The position numbers and the translations under genes are program-made. From Paraburkholderia ribeironis (GTDB lineage: Bacteria > Pseudomonadota > Gammaproteobacteria > Burkholderiales > Burkholderiaceae), in the NCBI RefSeq assembly GCF_900019265.1, contig NZ_CYGX02000053.1, positions 1 to 64,000 on the forward strand: a DNA stretch of 64,000 nt. The letters run 5' to 3'. The notes beneath the pieces are model-generated. The model was not told the origin of the DNA, ran no database searches, and was given only the letters and a program-made list of their open reading frames with translations. Below, piece after piece: positions 8,835 to 17,419 of the stretch; within the stretch, counting starts at the first letter, position 1, and every line of letters starts with the position of its first letter.

Positions 8835-8908
8835 TCGGGTGCAACCTCGGCAGAAGGGCCGATTCCGCCAACTGCTAGCCGCCATGCGCCCGCAGCCGTG
8901 CGCTGCGC

Positions 8909-9547
8909 CTAGCCGTGAATCACCACCAGCAGCGCTTTCGCCTCGGCCTTACCGGCATTGCGGATCGCGTGCGGTTCGTCGGCGACATAGCGGGCGGTGT
9001 CCGCAGCCTTGAGCCGTTTCGTTGTGCCGGCCGCTTCGATTTCGATCGAGCCATGCAGCACGGTCAGATGCTCGCGCGTGCCGGGCTCGTGCGCGTTCGA
9101 GACCAGCGCTCCGCCGGGCTGCAGCGTCAGTTCGTACCACTCGAACTTGCCGGCCAGTTCAATCGGCCCCCACACCCGCAACTGGTATTTGGCCTCGTGT
9201 CCGCTCAAGGTGGGAATCTCGTGCGGACCGGAGACAGCGATCGCCTCCGGCGCCTTGGGCGCGGCGAACAGCGAATCGAGGCTGACGCCGAGCGCATTGG
9301 TCAGCCGCCAGGCGACCGCGATCGTCGGATTGGCCTTGTCGCGCTCGATCTCCGAGAGCATCGATTTCGACACGCCGGCCGCACGCGACAGATCGTCGAG
9401 CGTCATGCGCCGTTCGGCGCGCAGCCGCTGAATCTGTTCGCCGACGCGCGGCGCCGCCGCGCTTGCCGGCACCGGGACTGCGCCCGAAGTGGATGCCGCG
9501 TTGGCCGCGGCGCGGCGGATACCCGAACTTGCCATTTCCTGACCCAT
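8909..9547 (-). CDS. XRE-family regulator with cupin sensor domain
   Basis: Transcription regulator of 212 residues. A helix-turn-helix of the XRE type spans about 35-92 (LRAERRMTLDDLSRAAGVSK, then SMLSEIERDKANPT), and a C-terminal cupin barrel spans about 120-210 (ending VADEPHAIRNAG). Such proteins often sense a small metabolite through the cupin. It is divergent from kbl-tdh, so control of threonine catabolism is the likely job. The ATG at 9547 is kept; an in-frame ATG at 9535 directly follows AGGAA and is an alternative. Confidence 0.85.
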   Translation of the reverse strand: MGQEMASSGIRRAAANAASTSGAVPVPASAAAPRVGEQIQRLRAERRMTLDDLSRAAGVSKSMLSEIERDKANPTIAVAWRLTNALGVSLDSLFAAPKAPEAIAVSGPHEIPTLSGHEAKYQLRVWGPIELAGKFEWYELTLQPGGALVSNAHEPGTREHLTVLHGSIEIEAAGTTKRLKAADTARYVADEPHAIRNAGKAEAKALLVVIHG

Positions 9548-9560
9548 CGTTTAGAGTTGT

Positions 9561-9604
9561 TCGATATATCGGATTTTAGTTCGAAAAAACGAAAATATCC
9601 GATA
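9561..9604. promoter_or_regulatory. Putative operator between the XRE-cupin gene and kbl
   Basis: AT-rich segment with nested dyads: ATCGGAT (9568-9574) against ATCCGAT (9597-9603), and TTCG-AAAAAA-CGAA (9580-9593) at the centre. It lies 14 bp from the regulator start and 127 bp from kbl, a natural place for a shared operator. Confidence 0.4.
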
Positions 9605-9730
9605 GAACTGACAGCCGACTATAACAGCCCGGTTCATTGCCTGGTTCATAGTCCGCTTCATAGCCCGCTCGCCGTCGCGCATCCCGAATACGCTGACGCG
9701 ACGTCATCACCTCATCCAGGAGTCTGGTTC

Positions 9731-10930
9731 ATGCGCGACCAATACCTTGCCCATCTGCGCGGCACGCTCGAGCAGATCCGCGCCGACGGCTTTTACAAGA
9801 ACGAGCGCGTGATTGCCAGCCCGCAATCGGCCGACATCCGTCTCGTCGACGGCACCCACGTGCTGAATTTCTGCGCGAACAACTATCTCGGCCTCGCCGG
9901 CGACGCCCGGCTGATCGAAGCCGCGAAGCAGGGGCTCGACAACGATGGCTTCGGCATGGCGTCGGTGCGTTTCATTTGCGGCACGCAAACCGTGCACAAG
10001 GAACTCGAGCACGCGCTCGCAGCGTTCCTGCATACCGACGACTGCATTCTCTATTCGAGCTGTTTCGATGCGAACGGCGGCCTGTTCGAAACGCTGCTCG
10101 ACGAGAACGACGCGATCATCAGCGACGAGCTGAACCACGCGAGCATCATCGACGGTGTGCGGCTTTCGAAAGCGAAGCGCTTTCGCTACCGGAACAACGA
10201 CCTCGCCGATCTCGAAGCGAAGCTGAAAGAAGCAGACGCTGCCGGCGCGCGCTTCAGGCTGATCGCAACCGATGGCGTGTTCTCGATGGACGGCATCATC
10301 GCCGACCTCGCCGGAATCTGCGATCTGGCCGATCGTTACGGCGCGCTGGTGATGGTCGACGACTCGCACGCTGTGGGCTTCGTCGGCGAACACGGGCGCG
10401 GCACGCCGGAACATTGTGGCGTGCTGTCACGCGTCGACATCGTGACCGGCACGCTCGGCAAGGCGCTGGGCGGTGCCTCGGGCGGCTATGTCGCCGCGCG
10501 CAAGGAGATCGTGGAACTGCTGCGGCAGCGCTCGCGTCCCTATCTGTTTTCGAACACGCTGACGCCGAGCATCGCCGCCGCGTCGCTCAAAGTACTCGAA
10601 CTGCTGGCAAGCGAAGAAGGCGCGCAACTGCGCACCCGTGTGCGGGAAAACGGCGCCCACTTTCGCCGCGCGATGATCGCGCTCGGCTTCACGCTCGTGC
10701 CGGGCGAACATCCGATCATTCCGGTGATGCTCGGCGATGCGCAAGTCGCTTCGAACATGGCCGATGCGCTGCTGAAGGAAGGCGTCTACGTGATCGGCTT
10801 CTCGTTCCCGGTCGTGCCCAAGGGGCGCGCCCGCATCCGCACGCAGATGAGCGCCGTGCATACGCCCGAACAGATCGACCGGGCCGTCGATGCATTCGCC
10901 CGCGTCGGCCGCGAACTGGGTGTGATCTGA
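9731..10930 (+). CDS. kbl: 2-amino-3-ketobutyrate CoA ligase (glycine C-acetyltransferase)
   Basis: PLP enzyme that cleaves 2-amino-3-ketobutyrate with CoA to glycine and acetyl-CoA, the second step of threonine degradation through threonine dehydrogenase. 399 residues, the usual length. The start at 9731 follows CAGGAG; the open frame runs further upstream but that part is antisense to the regulator. Visible features are the alpha-oxoamine synthase pattern, VDDSHAVGF (PLP-binding aspartate and histidine) and the lysine of TGTLGKALGG, which should carry PLP. Followed after 13 bp by tdh, with which it forms an operon. Confidence 0.95.
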   Translation: MRDQYLAHLRGTLEQIRADGFYKNERVIASPQSADIRLVDGTHVLNFCANNYLGLAGDARLIEAAKQGLDNDGFGMASVRFICGTQTVHKELEHALAAFLHTDDCILYSSCFDANGGLFETLLDENDAIISDELNHASIIDGVRLSKAKRFRYRNNDLADLEAKLKEADAAGARFRLIATDGVFSMDGIIADLAGICDLADRYGALVMVDDSHAVGFVGEHGRGTPEHCGVLSRVDIVTGTLGKALGGASGGYVAARKEIVELLRQRSRPYLFSNTLTPSIAAASLKVLELLASEEGAQLRTRVRENGAHFRRAMIALGFTLVPGEHPIIPVMLGDAQVASNMADALLKEGVYVIGFSFPVVPKGRARIRTQMSAVHTPEQIDRAVDAFARVGRELGVI

Positions 10931-10943
10931 AACGGAGGCGCAG

Positions 10944-11975
10944 ATGAAAGCATTGGCAAAACTCGAACGCGCACCGGGCCTCACGCTCACCGACGTCGCG
11001 AAGCCCGAAGTCGGCCATAACGACGTGATGATCCGCATCAAGCGCACCGCAATTTGCGGCACCGATATTCACATCTGGAAGTGGGACGACTGGGCGCAAA
11101 AAACGATTCCGGTGCCGATGCATGTCGGTCACGAATACGTGGGCGAAATCGTCGAGATGGGTCAGGAAGTGCGCGGCTTCGCGATTGGCGATCGCGTGTC
11201 GGGTGAAGGACATATCACATGCGGCTTCTGCCGCAACTGTCGCGCGGGGCGTCGGCATCTGTGCCGCAATACGGTCGGCGTCGGCGTGGATCGTGAAGGC
11301 GCGTTCGCCGAGTTCCTGGTGATTCCCGCGTTCAACGCGTTCAAGATTCCGCCTGAGATTTCCGACGATCTCGCGGCGATCTTCGATCCGTTCGGCAATG
11401 CGACGCACACCGCGCTGTCGTTCAATCTGGTCGGCGAAGACGTGCTGATTACCGGCGCCGGACCGATTGGCATCATGGCGGTGGCGATCGCGAAACACGT
11501 CGGCGCGCGTAACGTCGTCATCACGGACGTCAACGACTATCGCCTCGAACTCGCGCGCAAGATGGGCGCGACCCGCGCGGTCAACGTCTCGCGCGAAACG
11601 CTGCGCGACGTGATGGCCGAGCTGCATATGGCCGAAGGTTTCGACGTCGGGCTGGAAATGTCCGGTGTGCCGAGCGCGTTCACCAGCATGCTCGAGGCGA
11701 TGAACCATGGCGGCAAGATTGCATTGCTCGGCATTCCGCCCGCGCAGACCGCGATCGACTGGACCCAGGTGATCTTCAAGGGCCTCGAAATCAAGGGCAT
11801 TTACGGGCGCGAGATGTTCGAGACCTGGTACAAGATGGTCGCGATGCTGCAAAGCGGTCTGGATCTGTCGCCGATCCTCACGCATCATTTCAAGGTCGAC
11901 GACTACCAGCAGGCGTTCGCGACGATGCTCTCCGGCGAGAGCGGTAAAGTGATTCTCGACTGGACAGCCGTGTGA
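10944..11975 (+). CDS. tdh: L-threonine 3-dehydrogenase
   Basis: Zinc-dependent, NAD-linked dehydrogenase that oxidises L-threonine to 2-amino-3-ketobutyrate, the substrate of Kbl. 343 residues. The catalytic zinc region (AICGTDIHIW with GHEYVGEI) and the structural zinc loop (CGFCRNC...C) are present, and GAGPIG marks the NAD-binding Rossmann fold. The operon ends in a strong hairpin terminator at 12093-12128. Start ATG with GGAGG-like GGAGGCGCAG just upstream. Confidence 0.95.
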   Translation: MKALAKLERAPGLTLTDVAKPEVGHNDVMIRIKRTAICGTDIHIWKWDDWAQKTIPVPMHVGHEYVGEIVEMGQEVRGFAIGDRVSGEGHITCGFCRNCRAGRRHLCRNTVGVGVDREGAFAEFLVIPAFNAFKIPPEISDDLAAIFDPFGNATHTALSFNLVGEDVLITGAGPIGIMAVAIAKHVGARNVVITDVNDYRLELARKMGATRAVNVSRETLRDVMAELHMAEGFDVGLEMSGVPSAFTSMLEAMNHGGKIALLGIPPAQTAIDWTQVIFKGLEIKGIYGREMFETWYKMVAMLQSGLDLSPILTHHFKVDDYQQAFATMLSGESGKVILDWTAV

Positions 11976-12092
11976 GTGAGTGAATGCGGTAGCGTGCCAT
12001 TCACGCCGTTGCAGCGCGCGTAACTCGACCGGTCAGGAACGGCTAATGCAACGCACTGCGGCAACGCACTGCGCAACACGCGATGCACCACC

Positions 12093-12128
12093 AACGCCCG
12101 CAGCGCTCACGCGCCTGCGGGCGTTTTT
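12093..12128 (+). terminator. Intrinsic terminator of kbl-tdh
   Basis: An 11-bp perfect stem (AACGCCCGCAG / CTGCGGGCGTT) with an 11-nt loop runs into TTTTT on the + strand. The loop contains the stop codon of the convergent yceI-like gene, so its last codons are part of the hairpin. Confidence 0.85.
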
Positions 12129-12757
12129 ACGAACTCGGCCTGAATGCGCACGTGAATGTCGTCGCCGACGGCCGGATACCACGTCGACAAACCGAACTTC
12201 GCGCGGCTGAAACGTCCCTCCGCCGAGAAGCCGAGCGTGTCTTTTTTCGTCAGCGGATCGGGCGCGAAACCATTGAACGTGACGTCGAGCGTGACCGGTT
12301 GCGTGACGCCGCGAATCGTCAGATCGCCGGTTAGTGTGCCGTGTGATTCGCCGGTTCGCTCGAACCGCGTGCTCGCGAAGCGGATCTCCGGATAGCGCTC
12401 CACGTCGAGCATGCTGGCGCTTTTCACCATTTTGTCGAGCAGCGGTACGTTCGTGTCGATGCTGGCCGCGTCGATCGTGATCGACGCCGTGCTGTGGTCC
12501 AGACCGCCGTCGTGCCAGTCGAGCTGCCCGTGCTTGCGACCGAAGCGCATCGTGAAGCGCGAATATTTGAAGTGATCGATGTCGAAGGTAATGCTGCTGT
12601 GGTCCTGATCGATTTCGTACGGGCCGGTCGGCACGCGCGCCTCGTTCTGGCTGACCGAATGCGTGAGCACCTGCAGCGGCGTGCAGGCCATCGCCGAGAG
12701 CAGGGTTGTGGCTAGCAGCGCGCGCAACAGCGCGGCGCGGACAGAAGACGAGCTCAT
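12107..12757 (-). CDS. YceI-like periplasmic lipoprotein
   Basis: 216 residues from the ATG at 12757 (product MSSSSVRAALLRALLA...). A hydrophobic signal peptide ends at a cysteine (LLSAMAC), so it may be a lipoprotein, although the lipobox is not ideal. The rest matches the YceI lipocalin-like family, which binds isoprenoid-type ligands: 'YEIDQDHSSITFDIDHF' at the start and 'LTIRGVTQPVTLDVTFNG' later. The real substrate is unknown. Divergent from a TetR regulator, which may control it. An upstream extension in the same frame overlaps tetR and is rejected. Confidence 0.85.
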   Translation of the reverse strand: MSSSSVRAALLRALLATTLLSAMACTPLQVLTHSVSQNEARVPTGPYEIDQDHSSITFDIDHFKYSRFTMRFGRKHGQLDWHDGGLDHSTASITIDAASIDTNVPLLDKMVKSASMLDVERYPEIRFASTRFERTGESHGTLTGDLTIRGVTQPVTLDVTFNGFAPDPLTKKDTLGFSAEGRFSRAKFGLSTWYPAVGDDIHVRIQAEFVKTPAGA

Positions 12758-12827
12758 GAAGTGCGTTCCGGTTGACCAATTGCCATCACGATAGCAGCTT
12801 GCGCATCCAGCCCGCCACAACGAAGAC

Positions 12828-12856
12828 TTGACGAAGGAGAATGATCGTTCTACCTT
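12828..12856 (+). promoter_or_regulatory. tetR promoter with dyad operator
   Basis: TTGACG (12828-12833), a 17-bp spacer and TACCTT (12851-12856). The spacer carries the near-perfect dyad AGAATGATCGTTCT (12838-12851), a likely TetR-family operator in the yceI-tetR gap. Confidence 0.45.
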
Positions 12857-12862
12857 TCGTCC

Positions 12863-13615
12863 ATGACAGTCGAAACTCAAGCTGAATCGACCGCGCCTGG
12901 CAGTGCGCGCGATCGTCTGCTAGACGCTGCAGAAGCGCTGATTTACGCGGGCGGCATCCACGCCACCGGCGTGGATGCGATCGTCAGGCAGTCCGGTACC
13001 GCGCGCAAAAGCTTCTACGCGCATTTCGAATCGAAAGACGCGCTCGTGGCCGCCGCACTCGAACGGCGCGACGAACGCTGGATGAACTGGTTTATCGCGG
13101 GTACCCAGCGGCGCGGCAAGAGCGCGCGAAAACGTTTGCTCGGTATGTTCGAGGTGCTGCGCGAATGGTTTGCATCGGCGGATTTTCACGGCTGCGCGTT
13201 TCTGAATGCGGCTGGTGAAATCGCTTCGCCCGAGGATCCGATCCGGATCGTCGCGCGCCAACACAAGGCTCGTCTGCTCGACTTCGTGCGAACCCAATGC
13301 GATGCCTTTGCCGCGGAGTCGCAGATGCCGGCGCGTCATGCCGCGCGCCTGTCGCGTCAGTGGCTCGTTCTGCTCGACGGTGCGATCGCGGTGGCGCTGG
13401 TGAGCGGCAACGCCGACGCCGCGCTCGATGCGCTGACCGCGGCGCGCGCCTTGCTCGACACCGAGGCCAAGGCCGGCGCCGACGCCAAATCCGCCAGCGA
13501 TTCAGGCCCTTCCACGCGTGGCGCGTCCAGCCGCTCTGCCGTCCGCAAGTCCACAAGTGCTTCCACAAGCTCTTCCACAAACCCGCGACCACCATCGCGG
13601 CGTAGCGCAACCTGA
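12863..13615 (+). CDS. TetR/AcrR-family transcriptional regulator
   Basis: 250 residues. A TetR-type helix-turn-helix lies at about residues 33-63 (GVDAIVRQSGTARKSFYAHF). The remainder is a helical ligand-binding domain. The last 45 residues are low complexity, rich in Ser, Arg and Thr, and may be disordered. It is divergent from the yceI-like gene and precedes an NTF2-like gene by 13 bp, so it probably regulates one or both. Effector unknown. Confidence 0.85.
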   Translation: MTVETQAESTAPGSARDRLLDAAEALIYAGGIHATGVDAIVRQSGTARKSFYAHFESKDALVAAALERRDERWMNWFIAGTQRRGKSARKRLLGMFEVLREWFASADFHGCAFLNAAGEIASPEDPIRIVARQHKARLLDFVRTQCDAFAAESQMPARHAARLSRQWLVLLDGAIAVALVSGNADAALDALTAARALLDTEAKAGADAKSASDSGPSTRGASSRSAVRKSTSASTSSSTNPRPPSRRSAT

Positions 13616-13628
13616 CCGAGGAACCATC

Positions 13629-14108
13629 ATGGCCGACCCGCTTGAAAACCGCCCGCCGCTGCCGCCGTTCACGCGCGAAACCGCGATCCAGAAAGTGCGC
13701 GCCGCGGAAGACGCCTGGAACACCCGCGACCCCGAACGCGTGTCGCTCGCGTACACGCCCGACAGCATCTGGCGTAACCGCGCCGAATTCGCGCATGGCC
13801 GCGCGGAGATCGTCGGCTTTTTGCGCCGCAAGTGGGCGCGCGAACTCGACTACCGTCTGATCAAGGAGCTGTGGGCGTTCACCGATAATCGCCTCGCCGT
13901 GCGCTTTGCCTACGAATGGCACGACGATTCGAACAACTGGTTTCGCTCGTACGGCAACGAGAATTGGGAGTTCGACGAGCACGGACTGATGGCGCGCCGT
14001 CATGCGAGCATCAACGATCTGCCGATCCGCGCAGCCGATCGTCTGTATCACTGGCCACTCGGCCGACGCCCCGACGACCATCCGGGCCTGTCGGACCTCG
14101 GTCTCTAA
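13629..14108 (+). CDS. NTF2/SnoaL-like protein (DUF1348 type)
   Basis: 159 residues beginning MADPLENRPPLPPFTRETA, a start preferred over the longer frame because GAGGAACC lies just upstream. The sequence fits the small NTF2-like alpha+beta barrel fold ('AEDAWNTRDPERVSLAYTPD', 'FAYEWHDDSNNWFRSYGNE'). Members of this family have no agreed reaction. The close spacing after tetR suggests co-transcription. Confidence 0.85.
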   Translation: MADPLENRPPLPPFTRETAIQKVRAAEDAWNTRDPERVSLAYTPDSIWRNRAEFAHGRAEIVGFLRRKWARELDYRLIKELWAFTDNRLAVRFAYEWHDDSNNWFRSYGNENWEFDEHGLMARRHASINDLPIRAADRLYHWPLGRRPDDHPGLSDLGL

Positions 14109-14331
14109 CGTTCGTCAACGATGGCGGCCGGATGCGCGCCGCGCATTCACCGCTTTGCCATCGGTTCTCCGTTATCGTTCGTGGTTCGAGGCCGCGGCGC
14201 ACGTCCTGTGCCTGGGCGTCCGAGCGCATCTACAACATCGCGTGGGCGGGTTGAGGTACAGTGCGCGGCGGGCGCCACGCGCAAAACCAGAACATAGCTG
14301 AACCCGGCGCTCGACCGGTGACGGAGAAGAC

Positions 14332-14850
14332 ATGCACTTTCGGCAGATCAAGAAGAACATCCGACGTACCATGGTGGCGCTCGTCGCGAGCCTGGCGGCG
14401 GCCTCGGCCGCGCAGGCGAGTAGCTGGTGCGGGGGCGGCGTGTGGGTCGATGCGATGCTCGGCTCGTATCACATCAACCCCGATCCGAATACCGATTTCG
14501 AACAGTTCAATCCGGGCCTCGGTGTCGAATGCTGGCTCAACAATCAATGGGCACTTACCGCGGGCGGCTTTCGCAACTCACTGCGCCGGCCTTCGTACTA
14601 TGGCGGCGGTGTCTGGTCTCCGGAGTTCGCGCATTGGGGCATCGTGCGGATCGCGGCGATCGCCGGGATCATCTCGGGCTATAACTATGGCAACTGGGGA
14701 CTAGGCCACAACCATACGATCGGACCGGTGGTCGCGCCAATCGTGATGGTCGAATACAAACGCGTCGGCGCGAACTTCATCGTGATTCCGCCGATTCCGT
14801 CGGACAATCTGCCGTTTACGATCGGGTTCCAGGTGAAGGTGAAGTTCTGA
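14332..14850 (+). CDS. Small exported, probably outer-membrane protein
   Basis: 172 residues with a clear signal peptide (positively charged start, then VALVASLAAASAAQASS). The mature part alternates aromatic and glycine residues in short strands and ends in phenylalanine (GFQVKVKF), typical of a small outer-membrane beta barrel. 'GLGVECWLNNQWALTAGGF' is a distinctive motif. No catalytic motif is recognised; function unknown. Start supported by GGAGA 8 nt upstream. Confidence 0.7.
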   Translation: MHFRQIKKNIRRTMVALVASLAAASAAQASSWCGGGVWVDAMLGSYHINPDPNTDFEQFNPGLGVECWLNNQWALTAGGFRNSLRRPSYYGGGVWSPEFAHWGIVRIAAIAGIISGYNYGNWGLGHNHTIGPVVAPIVMVEYKRVGANFIVIPPIPSDNLPFTIGFQVKVKF

Positions 14851-15018
14851 TCGAGGTCTCACGACAGTTGGTCTCATGACACCGGCTTCTCGCCACCGTC
14901 TTCTATCCGATGCGCACGCATAAACCCCTTTCCCGATACCTCGAACTACCGCTCGACCAGGCTGGGAGTCCGGTTATGGTTCGAAATCAGGTTGAAAAGT
15001 CGGCTTGAAAAGAATGCC

Positions 15019-16917
15019 TTATACGTCGTGTTTAACGGCCCCGTTCGCGCCATGACGATGAGCGACAATACGGTTTCTTCCGAGCCGCTTCGCTTCATAT
15101 AGTGCATCGTCTGCTTCTCGAAGCAGGCGCTCAGGTTCAAAGCCTTCCTGATTGGCAGTATGCGCGACGCCGATGCTGAGCGTGATCTTGCCAAAGGGGC
15201 TTGCCTCATGCTTCATCGAAGACGCCGCGACATTCTCGAGAATCCGTTCGGCGGTCGCGATGGCAGGCGAAATCTCGCAGTCTTGCAGAAGGACGACAAA
15301 CTCCTCCCCGCCATAGCGAGTCAGAACGTCAATGCGCCGAATGGTGGTCTCTATGTATCGCGCGATCGCTCGAAGACATGCGTCGCCCTGTTGATGCCCG
15401 TACTTGTCGTTGTAATTCTTGAAAAAGTCCACATCGATATACAGGACCGCCATCTCCGCGTTGCGACCGCTCTGTAACGCTGCCTCGCATCGACGTCCGA
15501 ACTCCAGGTCGAAGTAGCGTCGGTTTTTCAGGCCAGTGAGACTGTCGACATACGCCAGGTCTTCGAGCCGTCGTTGCTCGGCGTCGCGCTTCTGCTCAGC
15601 GCGGAACTGCTCGTCGATATCCCTCAGCGTGAACACCATGGATGGCTTTTCTTCGTTCGGCCCCACTGGCATGGAGGCGACATAGCTGCGCACCCATATC
15701 ACGCGGTCGTCCTTACAGCGGATGCGATATTGAAGCGAGCCGCTTGCCTGCAGATCGGCTGCGTCCTTCATCGCGTGCTGGACACGCGCTCTATCGGCAT
15801 CAAGCAAGAGGGCGGATATGCCAGCACCAACCAGTTCATCCGCATCAAACCCGAGAACCGTCTTCACGCGAGGAGACACGTACTCGAAGAGGCCATCCGC
15901 GCTCAGTTGCATGATGACTTCTTCCGCGTGCTCCGCAAGCGCGCGGAATCGTCGATGACCGTCGATAAGCATGGCGACGAGTCGATTGCGCTCGACTTGC
16001 GACGCTGTAATCGGAAGGACGATTGAGAGTGCGGCCAGCGTGAAAACCTGCAGTGCCAGGATGCGGTCTTGCATGTTCGCGAACTGAGGCAATGCGAGCG
16101 GGCCATGTCCCCGGACAGTGAACGGCACCGCTATCGCGATGAACAGGAGGATGCCGAGCACGACCGTCGACAGCTCCGCATTGAATGCAAGCAGCGCAAG
16201 CGGCGGCAGCGTCCAATACAGCAAGGAGGGGGCATGTTGAGCAAATATCAGCGTCGTGACGCCTCCGACGAGTCCGAGCAGAGCCAGCGACTTCGGACGG
16301 TTGCCCGGCGCGAGGAAACTGCGCCACTCGCCGGATATGACATTCAGGGTCACTGGCGTGAAGATGATGAAACCGAGAGAGTCTGAGATGACCCAGTTTG
16401 AAAACGTGGAAAAGGGATGCGTCGTAAAAACGCCCTGCAGAAGCAGTACGGCAACCGCACCCGAGGCAAGCGGCGCGATGATGCCGGCACAAATGATGAA
16501 TCGCAACAAGGTCCTGGGGGCGATCAGCTCCTTCGCTGACTGAATCTGCGGCAGCAGCAGGGCCGCCGTGCATACCTCGATCATGCCGCTGCCAGTGTAT
16601 GACAGCGATACATAGAGGCTTTCTCCGCCTATCAGATTCGCTATCAGCTTTCCCACGAAGCCGCCGGCAAACACGAAAGCCTTTTTCCGCCCGGGTACGG
16701 CCAGCAGGTGTCCCAACAGATAGCCATCGGCCAACCACACAGCGACAATTTCGCCGGCCATGGTTTTGAGTTGACCGCTCACGACGAGCAGAGCGAATGA
16801 CGCGACAGCAACGGCGAATGCGAGGGCTAGCTCGTTACTTTGGATGGCACTGCGGGCGAGTCTGGTTATTCTGGTCGAAGGTGACCCGGATGACGTTGCC
16901 CCGTTTTTTGTATTCAT
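15019..16917 (-). CDS. Membrane diguanylate cyclase (MASE1-PAS-GGDEF)
   Basis: Makes cyclic di-GMP from GTP. 632 residues: an N-terminal MASE1-type integral membrane sensor with about eight to ten helices (30-310), a PAS domain (about 325-440) and a GGDEF domain (450-625). The active motif is GGEEF (536-540), and an inhibitory-site motif RxxD (RRID, 527-530) lies five residues before it, so product inhibition is expected. No EAL domain. Monocistronic; the signal sensed by MASE1 is not known. Confidence 0.9.
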   Translation of the reverse strand: MNTKNGATSSGSPSTRITRLARSAIQSNELALAFAVAVASFALLVVSGQLKTMAGEIVAVWLADGYLLGHLLAVPGRKKAFVFAGGFVGKLIANLIGGESLYVSLSYTGSGMIEVCTAALLLPQIQSAKELIAPRTLLRFIICAGIIAPLASGAVAVLLLQGVFTTHPFSTFSNWVISDSLGFIIFTPVTLNVISGEWRSFLAPGNRPKSLALLGLVGGVTTLIFAQHAPSLLYWTLPPLALLAFNAELSTVVLGILLFIAIAVPFTVRGHGPLALPQFANMQDRILALQVFTLAALSIVLPITASQVERNRLVAMLIDGHRRFRALAEHAEEVIMQLSADGLFEYVSPRVKTVLGFDADELVGAGISALLLDADRARVQHAMKDAADLQASGSLQYRIRCKDDRVIWVRSYVASMPVGPNEEKPSMVFTLRDIDEQFRAEQKRDAEQRRLEDLAYVDSLTGLKNRRYFDLEFGRRCEAALQSGRNAEMAVLYIDVDFFKNYNDKYGHQQGDACLRAIARYIETTIRRIDVLTRYGGEEFVVLLQDCEISPAIATAERILENVAASSMKHEASPFGKITLSIGVAHTANQEGFEPERLLREADDALYEAKRLGRNRIVAHRHGANGAVKHDV

Positions 16918-17181
16918 TCTTGGTCAACCGTGAGTTGGCTGCCTGCACGGTGTCTCTCGTTTTTAGTTCTTTAAGCCGGCTGCGCCAATCAGTGAGTAAC
17001 GGCATGGCCGTGCTTCTCTGAAGAGTGCCGGGGATGTTACTTCGACTGTCGCTGCATGCAGCGCAATAGACCGATCGAGTATACACGTGGCGATGCAACC
17101 TGAAACGCATCGCATCGCGTGCTCCCCTGTTAATCCTGTTTGCTGCAGCTTCATTGCAACCCGAAAGTGTGGCTCGCAACA
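16918..17181. other. Gene-free stretch between the cyclase and the dehydratase promoter
   Basis: About 260 bp with no supported gene or strong structure. It must contain the cyclase promoter on the minus strand, but I see no clear -35/-10 pair. Confidence 0.4.
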
Positions 17182-17210
17182 TTGACGCACTAATATTTTA
17201 GTGTTTTAAT
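17182..17210 (+). promoter_or_regulatory. Promoter of the glucarate-type dehydratase operon with operator in the spacer
   Basis: TTGACG (17182-17187), a 17-bp spacer and TTTAAT (17205-17210). The spacer holds the dyad CACTAA-TATT-TTAGTG (17188-17203). Its core CTAATATTTTAG recurs as CTAGTATCTTAG before the gntR gene at 20239. It leaves a 5' leader of about 200 nt before the gene at 17420. Confidence 0.6.
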
Positions 17211-17419
17211 GCTTCGAACAAGGCCGCGGCCCAGCGTTGCGCGCGACGCCTGGCGCGTCATTCGAGGGACACCCGTCAATCCTGAGAGGAACTTCGCCCG
17301 CCCATACAGTCGGCGGGGGAGCGGAGCTGTCCGTCGTTTCGCTTGTCGCTTGCCGCTCGTCGTCAGCGCCTGCTCGCTCCTTGCCGTACCGCATCCTTCC
17401 CCGCATTTCAGACGTCACC

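Noticed and set aside
8915..9730. N-terminal extension of Kbl
   Set aside because: Open in frame but antisense to the XRE-cupin gene; Kbl homologues start at the ATG at 9731, which has a ribosome site.
14905..14930. Fourth parS (GATGCGCACGCATAAA)
   Set aside because: Only the right half matches; the palindrome is broken.
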